Source: Myxococcaceae bacterium (GTDB taxonomy: Bacteria > Myxococcota_A > Polyangia > Polyangiales > Ga0077539). Taken from it: DNA of 64,000 nucleotides. The position numbers were made by a program, and so were the translations under genes. Under the pieces are notes generated by a model. That model had not been told where the DNA came from and did no database searches. It was given only the letters and a program-made list of their open reading frames with translations. Where the stretch lies: positions 39,648 to 103,647 of the forward strand of contig SCUS01000064.1 in the NCBI GenBank assembly GCA_004297725.1, in the 5' to 3' direction. Positions 44,647 through 54,246 of this stretch are shown here, in pieces. The first letter of the stretch is position 1; each line of letters begins with the position of its first letter.

Positions 44647-46063
44647 GCTCGACCGTCGCCTCCTCGCCCAGCACGTCGACCACCCGCACCAGCACCCTCC
44701 CCCGCGCCTCGACCTGCACCCTCGTGGGGAGCGGCTGCTTCGGGGCACGCGTCACCTTCTGGCGCGCGCGAAACACCCCGCCGTCGGGGTCGGTGTCGAT
44801 CAGCCAGTAGTCGACCCAGGAGGTCCAGTGGGCGACCGCGGGGAGCCCGCTCGCTGCGCCTTCGACCTCGAAGCCGGTGAGCTCCACGGTGGCCGCAGAG
44901 CCGCTCCTCGTCAGCGTCGCGAGCGCCCGCCTCGCCCTCGGCCGCGCCTCGGGTGCGAGGGTGGCCAGGGCCCAGGGCTGCGTCGCCGGGAGCTGCACCA
45001 GCCGCCGCCTCGTGGTGGCGATCGCCGCGTCGCCGACGTCGATGGCCACCCAGCGCCGACCGAGCTGCTCGGCCACCGAGGCGGTGGTCCCGCTGCCGCT
45101 GAAGCAGTCGAGCACCCGGTCTCCAGGGCGAGTGGCCCAGCGGATCACGCGCGCCAGCAGCCCCTCGGGCTTCTGGGTGTCGTAGCCCATGTCCTCTCGC
45201 TTCGGGCAGTGCCGCAGCGGCCGCACCTCGGCGTCGTCCCAGAGGGTGTCGATGGGCTGGTCCTTGAACCACCGGCCGTCGTCGCCGGGCCGGAGGAAGT
45301 ACTTGATCGACACGCGCCCGGAGGGAGAGTCGTGCACCCGCCCCTCCTCGCGCAGCCTCGCGATGCTGACGTCGGTGTAGTCGCCTCGCGGGGCCGTGGT
45401 GAACCAGAGCCCCCGGGCCTCGTCCCACTTCGCCCCCGAGGGGCGGCCCTTCGCGTCGAGCGCGACGGCGTCGCTGCGCCGGGGGGCCTCGCCCCGGAAG
45501 GCCGCGCCCGGGGTGCGCGAGTAGACGAAGATCGTGTCGAGGGTGCGACCGAGCTGTCGCGACGCGGCCTGCCGACCGAGGTTGGGAGCGCGGCGCCAGG
45601 CGATCTCGTTGCGGAAGCACTGCGGCCCGAAGAGCTCGTCGAGGAGCACCCGGAGGTATCCGTTGGCGCGCCAGTCGCAGTGGACGAAGAGGGCGCCGTC
45701 GTCGGCGAGCAGCTCTCGCAGCAGCGCCAGGGTGTCGGACATGAACGCGAGGTAGGCGTCGAGCCCGGCGCCCCAGGTGTCGCGGTAGGCGTGGCGCCGC
45801 AGCGTGGCGCCGTCGTCGAGCCGTCGCGTCGCGTGGAAGCGGCCTCCGGTGTCGAAGGGCGGGTCGATGTAGACCGCGTGGAAGCCCGCGGCGTGCGTGG
45901 GCAGCAGGCTCGCGAGCGCGGCGCAGCGGTCGCCCTCGATGAGCAGGTTGGGCTCGCCGGAGGGCCCTCCGTGGCGCTCCCTCAGCGCGATGGGCGAGGG
46001 CTCGCGCGAGGGGGTGACGCGCTGGCCGTCGAGGTACTTGCCGCGCCAGACGAGCTCGGTCAT
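44636..46063 (-). CDS. DNA methyltransferase, beta class (N6-adenine/N4-cytosine)
   Basis: 475 aa. Catalytic motif IV is VYIDPPFDTGG near residue 70 and the SAM-binding motif I, RVLDCFSGSGTTASVAEQLG, lies far downstream, the order that defines the beta class. FVHCDWRANGYLRVLLDELF and YDTQKPEGLLARVI are further family motifs. The last 110 residues form an extra domain I do not recognise (possibly target recognition). No restriction endonuclease or specificity subunit is near, so it appears to be an orphan enzyme. Codon use matches neighbours. Confidence 0.9.
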   Translation of the reverse strand: MTELVWRGKYLDGQRVTPSREPSPIALRERHGGPSGEPNLLIEGDRCAALASLLPTHAAGFHAVYIDPPFDTGGRFHATRRLDDGATLRRHAYRDTWGAGLDAYLAFMSDTLALLRELLADDGALFVHCDWRANGYLRVLLDELFGPQCFRNEIAWRRAPNLGRQAASRQLGRTLDTIFVYSRTPGAAFRGEAPRRSDAVALDAKGRPSGAKWDEARGLWFTTAPRGDYTDVSIARLREEGRVHDSPSGRVSIKYFLRPGDDGRWFKDQPIDTLWDDAEVRPLRHCPKREDMGYDTQKPEGLLARVIRWATRPGDRVLDCFSGSGTTASVAEQLGRRWVAIDVGDAAIATTRRRLVQLPATQPWALATLAPEARPRARRALATLTRSGSAATVELTGFEVEGAASGLPAVAHWTSWVDYWLIDTDPDGGVFRARQKVTRAPKQPLPTRVQVEARGRVLVRVVDVLGEEATVELSG

Positions 46064-46088
46064 CGCGGCCGGGTGCCTCTGCCGGTGA

Positions 46089-46964
46089 TCAGAGCCGCAC
46101 GGAGAGGAAGAGCTTGGTGAGGAAGAAGTCCGCCACGAGGACGGCGATGGCGGCGGCGACCACGGTGCGGGTGGTGGAGCGCCCGACCCCTTCGGTGCCG
46201 CCGCGGGTGTTCATGCCGTAGTAGCAGCCGATGATGGCGATGGTGATGCCGAAGAAGGGCGACTTCCCCAGGCCGGACATGAAGTCCTGCATGGTGATGG
46301 ACTCGAGCGCCGTGCGGAAGAAGAAGCCCATCGGGGTGTCGAACTGGAGCTTCGCCACGCCCATCGCGCCGCTGAACCCGACCACGTCGGCGAAGATGGT
46401 CAGCACCGGCATCAGGATCAGGCAGGCGATGAGCCGCGGCACCACCAGCTTCTTCACCGGGTCGGCGCCGAGCGCCCGGATGGCGTCGATCTGCTCGGTG
46501 ACGGCCATGGAGCCGAGCTCCGCGGCCATGCCGGAGCCGATGCGCGAGCCCACCACGAGGGCGGTGAGCGCGGGCGCGAGCTCGCGGGTGATGGAGAGCC
46601 CGATGACCCGGCCCACGTAGTCGGTGGCGCCGAAGCGCTCGAGGCCGAAGGCGAACTGCACCGTCATGACCATGCCGACGAAGAGCGCGGTGAGCAGGGC
46701 GATGGTGACGGACTTCAGCCCGAGGGACTCGAGCTGGTAGATGATCTCCTTGAGCTCGAAGGGGCGGGCGAAGGTGGCGACGACGGCGTCGCGGAAGAGG
46801 AGCACCATGCCGCCGAGGTCATCGAGCGACTGCTTGGAGTTGTCGATGTAGCTCTGCCAGGGAGAGACCACCGGCGCGGGCGCGGCGATCGACGGGCGGC
46901 CCGGCGGAATCGAGGGGTGTCCCTCGGGGATGGCGTGGATGGTAGGCGGGACGGAGGTCGTCAT
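46089..46964 (-). CDS. mlaE: MlaE-type lipid ABC transporter permease
   Basis: 291 aa. A Pro-rich head precedes the MlaE fold: ALFVGMVMTVQFAFGLERFG, the diagnostic SITRELAPALTALVVGSRIG and SGMAAELGSMAVTEQIDAIR, then ADPVKKLVVPRLIACLILMP and a C-terminal helix ending LFLSVRL. MlaE proteins move phospholipids between the membranes with an MlaF ATPase and an MCE protein MlaD; neither is encoded here. Next to it is a small lipoprotein gene (26 nt upstream). Confidence 0.92.
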   Translation of the reverse strand: MTTSVPPTIHAIPEGHPSIPPGRPSIAAPAPVVSPWQSYIDNSKQSLDDLGGMVLLFRDAVVATFARPFELKEIIYQLESLGLKSVTIALLTALFVGMVMTVQFAFGLERFGATDYVGRVIGLSITRELAPALTALVVGSRIGSGMAAELGSMAVTEQIDAIRALGADPVKKLVVPRLIACLILMPVLTIFADVVGFSGAMGVAKLQFDTPMGFFFRTALESITMQDFMSGLGKSPFFGITIAIIGCYYGMNTRGGTEGVGRSTTRTVVAAAIAVLVADFFLTKLFLSVRL

Positions 46965-46989
46965 CGGTGTGGTTTAGGGGGCGCGCGCT

Positions 46990-47517
46990 CTACGGCTGGA
47001 GGGGCGACTGCACCGTGCGGAAGCCGCGCACGAAGGCGTCGAAGGCGGGCCGCCCGGCGGCGAAGTGCTCGGGCGGGGCGACGAAGCCGAGGTCGTAGAC
47101 GCAGCCGTCCTTCTTCATCACGTAGAGCTCGAGCGAGCGGGGAACCCCGTCAAGGCGAGCGTTGACGACGACGTGACGGGCCTCGCGGCGGTCGAAGGGG
47201 ATGGTCTCCTCCAGGACGGTCTCCCGCTGGGTGAAGCCGATGAGCAGGTGCTGGACCAGCGAGGGGAGCGGGGTGTCCATGGAGCGGTCGCAGGTGTGGT
47301 CGACGTGCACCAGCCCGCTGGTCGACGGGTCGAACCAGGCGACGTCGTTGGACTCGACCCGCACCGGCTGCCACGAGGAAGGGACCGGACCGAAGGCATA
47401 TCGCAGCGCGCCCGCGCTCACCTCGCTGCCTTGCACCCGAACACCTGAACCCGAACACGCGATGCCCGAGGACACCGCGAGGAATACCAGCACCATCCTC
47501 GACACGGGCGGCACCAT
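46990..47517 (-). CDS. small lipoprotein of unknown function
   Basis: 175 aa. Leader MVPPVSRMVLVFLAVSSGIA ends in the lipobox GIAC, followed by SGSGVRVQGSEVSAGALRYA and a compact mature domain with segments VRVESNDVAWFDPSTSGLVH, CDRSMDTPLPSLVQHLLIGF and SLELYVMKKDGCVYDLGF. No family recognised with confidence. It is 26 nt upstream of the MlaE gene start, so the two are probably one transcript, hinting at an outer-membrane lipid role by context only. ATG at 47517; the ATG at 47496 is less likely. Confidence 0.72.
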   Translation of the reverse strand: MVPPVSRMVLVFLAVSSGIACSGSGVRVQGSEVSAGALRYAFGPVPSSWQPVRVESNDVAWFDPSTSGLVHVDHTCDRSMDTPLPSLVQHLLIGFTQRETVLEETIPFDRREARHVVVNARLDGVPRSLELYVMKKDGCVYDLGFVAPPEHFAAGRPAFDAFVRGFRTVQSPLQP

Positions 47518-47602
47518 AACCGGGCCCCCTCGGGGGCGCCAACGCGGAGGTGCATGATTCGTTGACGCGAGAGAATGCCGCTCGCTACGATTCCGCACGC
47601 GC

Positions 47603-49537
47603 ATGTCGATCCCACCGCAGGGCCATCTCCACGAGCAACTGCTGGCGGAGGGCCTCATCACCCACGACCAGCTGGAGGGCGTGCTGCACCGGGTCCGGGG
47701 CGACGGCTCCCGCATCGAGGACGTCCTCATCGAGAGCGGCGCCATCTCCGAGGCCGACCTGCTGAAGTTCCTGGCGAAGCTCTACCGGACGCGCTTCGTG
47801 GCGACCAACAAGCTCGCCCGCGCCGAGGTCGACCGGGGCCTTCTCGAGGTGATCCCCCGCCGCCTCGCCGAGGAGTTCCAGGTCTTCCCGGTGCTCTTCG
47901 ACCCGGCGAGCAGCACCCTCTCCGTGGTCTCCCCCGACGCCGGCGACCCGTCGGTGCTCTCCGCCGTCCAGCAGGCCTCCAACGCCCGCGACGTGCGGGT
48001 CTACGTCGCCCGCCCCGCGGCCGTGCGCGCCGCGATCCTCAAGCACTACGCCGGAGAGCTCTACGCCTTCGCCCAGGTCGATACGACCGGGCGCGAGCAG
48101 TACCTCTCCATGATCGACCTCTACGCCCAGCACTCCATCCAGGGGCCCACGGCGCCGAGCTCGGCGCCCGCCTCGCCCACCACCGAGCGCCGCGAGCGCA
48201 TGGTGAGCGAGAGCGACATGGCCCGCCCGCAGCAGCGCAAGGCCAGCAGCGGCACCGCCCGGGCGTCGTTCATGGAGATGGTGACGGTGCTGGTGTCGCT
48301 GCTGGAGAACAACCGCGGCGAGCTCCGCGGCCACTCCCCGCTCGTCTCCCGCTGGACGCGAAAGCTCGCCGAGCGCATCCGCCTCGCCCCCGAGGAGGTG
48401 CACGCGCTGGTGCTCGCCGCGCTGCTCCACGACGTCGGCAAGGCGGCCACCTACCACCTCACGGCGCTCAACGTCGCGATGTTCGACAACCACCGCGTCG
48501 CCGCGCAGAAGACCTTCCAGACCGCCATCAAGATCTTCGAGGCGGTGCCGCTCGACGCCACCACCGTCAGCACGCTCCAGACGATGTACGAGCGCTTCGA
48601 CGGGCAGGGCTTTCCCGACGGCCTCGCCGGCAAGGAGATCCCGCTGGGGGCGCGCATCCTCGCGGTGGTCGACACCTTCGCCGACCTCACGCAGAACCCC
48701 AACAACCCCTACCGCCGTCAGCTCACCGCCCCGGAGGCGTGCGACGTGCTCGACCGCCACAAGGCCACGGTGTTCGACCGCAACCTGGTCGACCTGCTGC
48801 GCCAGGTGGTCACCGGCGACGACCTCCGCGCCAAGCTGCTCTCCGAGCGCACCGTGGTGCTGCTCATCGACCCCGACCCCGAGGAGAGCACCGTGCTCGA
48901 GCTCCGCATGGTCGAGGAGGGCTTCGAGGTGCACCTCGCGCGCAACGTCGAGGAGGCCATGGGGGTGCTCGCCCGAGGCTCGGTCGAGGCGGTGATCTCC
49001 GAGACCGACCTGGAGACCACCTCCGGGCTCGACCTGCTCGCCACGCTGCGCGCGTCGCAGTCGACGGTGCCCTGGGTGTTTCTCACGCGCGACCAGCGCC
49101 GCGAGGCCATCGCGAGGGCCTTCGAGCTGGGCGCCAACGACTACGTGCTCAAGCCCGCCTCGCCGGAGGTGCTCATCGCCAAGGTGAAGCAGCTCCTGGC
49201 GCAGCGGCAGGCGCGCTCGCCCCGCGGCGTGTCGGGCTCCCTCGCCGAGCTGGCCCTCACCGACGTGGTGCAGGTGCTCTCCCAGGGCCGCAAGACCGGG
49301 CAGCTCAGCATCCGCAACGGATCAGAGCAGGGGGAGGTGCACTTCCTCGACGGCAACGTGGTCAACGCGCTCTGGCAGGGGCTGCGCGGCGAGGAGGCCT
49401 TCTTCGCGATGCTCGGCCTCTCCACCGGCGACTTCGCGCTCGACCCCACCTTCCGCCCCTCGTCGCAGGCGATCAGCAGCAACGTCGAGGCGCTGATGCT
49501 CGAGGGCATGCGCCGCCTCGACGAGGCCCGCTCGTAG
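47603..49537 (+). CDS. MshEN / HD-GYP-like / receiver / PATAN (DUF4388) signalling protein
   Basis: 644 aa. Order: MshEN-type domain (about 8-145; GLITHDQLEGVLHR, IEDVLIESGAISEADLLKFL), a low-complexity linker, an HD-GYP-like domain (about 225-400; HSPLVSRWTRKLAERIRL and LLHDVGK with H276-D277), a receiver domain (about 415-535; LIDPDPEE, FLTRDQRR, VLKPAS) and a C-terminal PATAN domain (about 540-640; GSLAELALTDVVQVLSQGRK, GEVHFLDGNVVNALWQG). The HHExxDGxGYP signature is altered to MYERFDGQGFP, and the receiver phosphoacceptor position looks like Glu467. MshEN binds c-di-GMP in known cases. It is divergent from the lipoprotein gene. Confidence 0.88.
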   Translation: MSIPPQGHLHEQLLAEGLITHDQLEGVLHRVRGDGSRIEDVLIESGAISEADLLKFLAKLYRTRFVATNKLARAEVDRGLLEVIPRRLAEEFQVFPVLFDPASSTLSVVSPDAGDPSVLSAVQQASNARDVRVYVARPAAVRAAILKHYAGELYAFAQVDTTGREQYLSMIDLYAQHSIQGPTAPSSAPASPTTERRERMVSESDMARPQQRKASSGTARASFMEMVTVLVSLLENNRGELRGHSPLVSRWTRKLAERIRLAPEEVHALVLAALLHDVGKAATYHLTALNVAMFDNHRVAAQKTFQTAIKIFEAVPLDATTVSTLQTMYERFDGQGFPDGLAGKEIPLGARILAVVDTFADLTQNPNNPYRRQLTAPEACDVLDRHKATVFDRNLVDLLRQVVTGDDLRAKLLSERTVVLLIDPDPEESTVLELRMVEEGFEVHLARNVEEAMGVLARGSVEAVISETDLETTSGLDLLATLRASQSTVPWVFLTRDQRREAIARAFELGANDYVLKPASPEVLIAKVKQLLAQRQARSPRGVSGSLAELALTDVVQVLSQGRKTGQLSIRNGSEQGEVHFLDGNVVNALWQGLRGEEAFFAMLGLSTGDFALDPTFRPSSQAISSNVEALMLEGMRRLDEARS

Positions 49538-49544
49538 CCTGCGC

Positions 49545-50987
<1,443 letters not shown>

Positions 50988-51063
50988 GGCGTGCGGGCGC
51001 GCACTCTGCCGCGCCCCGCGTCGGCGGGAAACAGCCCTGAGACCTCAGCGACGCGCGGAGACC

Positions 51064-51345
51064 CTATCGGTGCGCGCGGCGTCGGAGCGGGAGCAGGTTG
51101 ACGGCGAGCAGCATCAGCGCCGCCCCCACGCCCGCGAAGAGCACTCCCTGGAAGGTGAGCACCTGCTCCAGGCTCTGGCCGCTGTAGCCGAGGAGGCGCG
51201 CGAGGGTGCCGCCGACGACCGCTCCGACGACGCTCGCTGCGACGTTGGTGAGCGGGTGGCGCTCGGCGTCGTCGGTCTTGAGGAGGAGGTTGGCGACCAC
51301 GCCCACGATGGCGCCGAGGGTGAACCAGACGATGATACCGACCAT
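51064..51345 (-). CDS. GlsB/YeaQ/YmgE family (transglycosylase-associated) membrane protein
   Basis: 93 aa. Start ATG at 51345 has GGGAG about 8 nt upstream. It begins [20 protein letters not shown], then [20 protein letters not shown] and [18 protein letters not shown]: three helices with the family's Gly pattern. Members are small stress-linked inner-membrane proteins whose exact role is not settled. The larger open frame covering it is an artefact spanning the transketolase antisense. Divergent from tkt with 228 nt between, enough for both promoters. Confidence 0.88.
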   Translation of the reverse strand: MVGIIVWFTLGAIVGVVANLLLKTDDAERHPLTNVAASVVGAVVGGTLARLLGYSGQSLEQVLTFQGVLFAGVGAALMLLAVNLLPLRRRAHR

Positions 51346-51573
51346 GGTAATGCTCCCGGTGGATGGTCTCGTCCGTCGCGCAGAGGGTCTCTCGCGACTG
51401 TAGAAGGCTTTGCCACGCGGCGGATTGTTCGACCAGCGGCCAAGGGGGGTCCGCGGCAGCCCGGAGCTGGCTCCGAAAGCCTGCAGAGCCCGTTGGCACC
51501 GCAACGAGGGTGCGGTAGCAGGTTTCGCGATCCCCCTCCCACCCCCTACCCGGCCGAAGGAGAACCCACCCGC

Positions 51574-53586
51574 GTGAACAGCCCCATTGCCCCCGCCGCC
51601 CCGACCGAGATCACCGAGCTCTCGGTGAACACGATCAAGTTCCTGGCGATCGACGCCATCGAGGCCGCGAAGAGCGGGCACCCGGGGCTGCCGATGGGCG
51701 CCGCGGACGTCGCCTTCGTCCTCTGGTCGCGCTACCTCCGGCACGACCCGACGGACCCGCACTGGCGCGACCGCGACCGCTTCATCCTGTCGCCGGGCCA
51801 CGGCTCGGGGCTGCTCTACGCCCTGCTCCACCTCGCGGGCTACGACCTCCCCCTCGAGGAGATCAAGCGCTTCCGCCAGTGGGGATCGAAGACCCCGGGA
51901 CACCCCGAGGTGCACCTCACCCCGGGCGTCGAGGTCACCACCGGCCCGCTGGGCCAGGGCTTCGCCAACGGCGTCGGCATGGCGATGGCGGCGAAGATGG
52001 CCGAGGCCCGCCTGCCAGGGCTCTTCCACCACCGCATCTGGGCGCTGGTCTCCGACGGCGACGTGATGGAGGGCGTGGCCTACGAGGCCGCCTCGCTCGC
52101 GGGTCACCTGAAGCTCGGCAACCTCGTCTACATCTACGATGACAACCGCATCACCCTCGACGGCTCCATCGACGAGGCCTTCAGCGAGGACGTCGCCCGC
52201 CGCTTCGAGGCCATGGGCTGGCGCACGCAGCACATCGACGGCCACGACCACGCGCAGATCGCCGCGGCCTACGACGCCGCCATCGCACAGGACGAGAAGC
52301 CCACGCTGATCCTGGCGCGCACGCACATCGGCCACGGGGCGCCCAACAAGCACGACACCCACAAGGTGCACGGCGAGCCGCTGGGCAAGGACGAGGTGCA
52401 GGCCACCCGCAAGGCGCTCGGCTGGCCCGAGGAGACCTTCGTGGTCCCCGACGCGGTGAGGGCGCACTTCGCCGCCCGGGCGAAGGTGATGTTCGAGGCC
52501 CGCGCGCAGTGGAGCGCCCACGAGCAGCGCTGGCTCGCCGACCACGCCGACCGGGCCGAGCTCTACCGCTCGCTCTGCGAGCGCGCCGTGCCCGGCGACC
52601 TGCTGGAGACGCTGCTGGCGAAGCTCCCGCCGACCAACGACGCCACGCGCGCCCTCGCCGGGAGCATCGAGCAGATGGTCGCGGCCGTGATGCCCTCGCT
52701 CGTGGGCGGCGACGCCGACCTCGGCGGGTCGACCAAGACCCCCATCAAGGACTCCGGCAAGGTCTCCGCGGGGCACTTCGAGGGCCGCAACCTCCGCTTC
52801 GGCATCCGCGAGCACGCCATGGGCTCGGTCGCCAACGGCATCGCCCTCTACGGGATGTTCGTGCCCTTCACGGCGACCTTCCTCACCTTCTCGGACTACA
52901 TGCGCCCGCCCATCCGCCTGGCCGGGCTCAGCAACACGCCCGTGGTGCACGTGTTCACCCACGACTCGGTGTTTCTCGGCGAGGACGGCCCCACGCACCA
53001 GTCGGTCGAGCACGTGAGCGCCCTTCGGCTCATCCCCAACGTGGACGTGTGGCGCCCCGCCGACAGCGCCGAGTGCGCCGCCGCCTGGGCCGCCGCGGCC
53101 ACCCGCCGAGACGGGCCGACGGAGCTCATCCTCTCGCGGCAGAAGGTGGAGGTGCTGCCGGGCGACGCCACGGTGCGCGGCCGTCACGCGGCGCGCGGAG
53201 GCTACGTGCTGGTGCGCGAGGAGAGCGGCGCGGCGGAGCTGGTGATCCTGTCGACGGGCAGCGAGGTGTCCGTGGCGGTCGAGGCCGCGCGCAGACTGCA
53301 CGCCGAGGACGGGCTCCAGGTGCGGGTGGTGTCGATGCCCTGCCTCGAGGTCTTCGAGCGCCAGGACGCGGCCTACCGAGCGACGGTGATCCCCGCCGGG
53401 GCGAAGCGGGCCAGCTTCGAGGCGGGTCGCACGGGCCTCTGGTGGCGCTACCTCGGGCTCGACGGGCTCGCGCTGGGCGTGGACGGCTTCGGCGCGTCGG
53501 CCCCGGGCCCGGTGCTCGGCGACAAGTACGGCCTCACCGCGGATCACGTCACGGCGCACCTGCGCGCGTGGCTCCGCGGGAGCTGA
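51574..53586 (+). CDS. tkt: transketolase
   Basis: 670 aa. A thiamine-pyrophosphate enzyme moving two-carbon units in the pentose phosphate and ribose routes. Motifs: [48 protein letters not shown], the TPP/metal motif [66 protein letters not shown] and the transketolase C-terminal domain with [13 protein letters not shown]. The start GTG at 51574 has AGGAG at a rather long 11-nt spacing; the open frame upstream is not conserved-looking. A perfect hairpin follows the stop. Confidence 0.97.
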   Translation: MNSPIAPAAPTEITELSVNTIKFLAIDAIEAAKSGHPGLPMGAADVAFVLWSRYLRHDPTDPHWRDRDRFILSPGHGSGLLYALLHLAGYDLPLEEIKRFRQWGSKTPGHPEVHLTPGVEVTTGPLGQGFANGVGMAMAAKMAEARLPGLFHHRIWALVSDGDVMEGVAYEAASLAGHLKLGNLVYIYDDNRITLDGSIDEAFSEDVARRFEAMGWRTQHIDGHDHAQIAAAYDAAIAQDEKPTLILARTHIGHGAPNKHDTHKVHGEPLGKDEVQATRKALGWPEETFVVPDAVRAHFAARAKVMFEARAQWSAHEQRWLADHADRAELYRSLCERAVPGDLLETLLAKLPPTNDATRALAGSIEQMVAAVMPSLVGGDADLGGSTKTPIKDSGKVSAGHFEGRNLRFGIREHAMGSVANGIALYGMFVPFTATFLTFSDYMRPPIRLAGLSNTPVVHVFTHDSVFLGEDGPTHQSVEHVSALRLIPNVDVWRPADSAECAAAWAAAATRRDGPTELILSRQKVEVLPGDATVRGRHAARGGYVLVREESGAAELVILSTGSEVSVAVEAARRLHAEDGLQVRVVSMPCLEVFERQDAAYRATVIPAGAKRASFEAGRTGLWWRYLGLDGLALGVDGFGASAPGPVLGDKYGLTADHVTAHLRAWLRGS

Positions 53587-53589
53587 GAC

Positions 53590-53638
53590 CCACCCCTCTC
53601 AAGGTCTCAAGGGACACCTTGGACCTTGAGAGGGGTGG
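53590..53638. terminator. 16-bp perfect hairpin between convergent genes
   Basis: Arms CCACCCCTCTCAAGGT (53590-53605) and ACCTTGAGAGGGGTGG (53623-53638) are exact complements around a 17-nt loop, starting directly after the tkt stop and ending 18 nt before the stop of the opposing gene. No T-run follows on either strand, so it may act as a bidirectional terminator without tail or as an mRNA-end stabiliser. Confidence 0.6.
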
Positions 53639-53655
53639 AGCTAGGACCGCTCCGC

Positions 53656-54114
53656 TCAGCCCGCGCCGTCGGGGTCGCCCGCGTCCGAGCGATCGGCGTC
53701 GGCGGCCGCGTCGGAGCGCGCGTCGGCCGCTCCCCCATCCAGCATCGCCCCGGAGTCCACCGGCACATCCAGCGGAACGTCGGTCACCACCGGGTTGTCC
53801 GTCGGCGGACGGACGTCGGGAGTCACCGGGACGTCGGGGGTCGCCGGGACGTCGGGGGTCATCGGGACGTCGGGGGCGTCGGTCGCAGCGGGTCCGGCGT
53901 CGGCGCCGGCGTCCACCGGGGAGCCCGCGTCGAGGCGGGTAGGAGCCACGCAGAGCGAGCGCCCGTCGGGGGTGACCTCGCAGCGCAGCGGCGAGACGCA
54001 CTCGCGGTCCTGGAGGCACTCGTCGCCCCGCTGCCGGGTGCCCTCGATGGAGCACCCCCCGAGGGCCACGCCCAGCACCGCGCAACCCAGCCACGTCCCC
54101 GTTGGTCTTCGCAT
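53656..54114 (-). CDS. short lipoprotein with Asp-Val-Pro repeats
   Basis: 152 aa. Start ATG at 54114 gives MRRPTGTWLGCAVLGVALGG and the lipobox LGGC. A small Cys module (CLQDRECVSPLRC) is followed by a low-complexity tail of TPDVPATPDVPVTPDV units and a second Asp/Ala-rich part ending DRSDAGDPDGAG. Such tethers hold myxobacterial surface proteins away from the outer membrane, but here no globular domain follows, so its role is unclear. Convergent with tkt across the 16-bp hairpin. Confidence 0.7.
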   Translation of the reverse strand: MRRPTGTWLGCAVLGVALGGCSIEGTRQRGDECLQDRECVSPLRCEVTPDGRSLCVAPTRLDAGSPVDAGADAGPAATDAPDVPMTPDVPATPDVPVTPDVRPPTDNPVVTDVPLDVPVDSGAMLDGGAADARSDAAADADRSDAGDPDGAG

Positions 54115-54246
54115 GATCGACTTCGCTGCGAGCGACCGTATCACGCGCCCGCGAGGCGACGACAGCGCCTATGATCCACCCCGGCGAGCGCCGTCGATCG
54201 TCCGATGGGGACCGGCGCCCGACCACGAAAGGAGTCTCACGTTCCA

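Noticed and set aside
42139..44748. 869-codon open frame antisense to the hydrolase lipoprotein
   Set aside because: Arg/Gly/Val-rich shadow translation without motifs; the plus-strand gene has a signal peptide and GxSxG.
53815..53880. Short direct repeats GGGACGTCGGGGGTC
   Set aside because: They encode the TPDVP units of the short lipoprotein tail rather than a separate DNA element.
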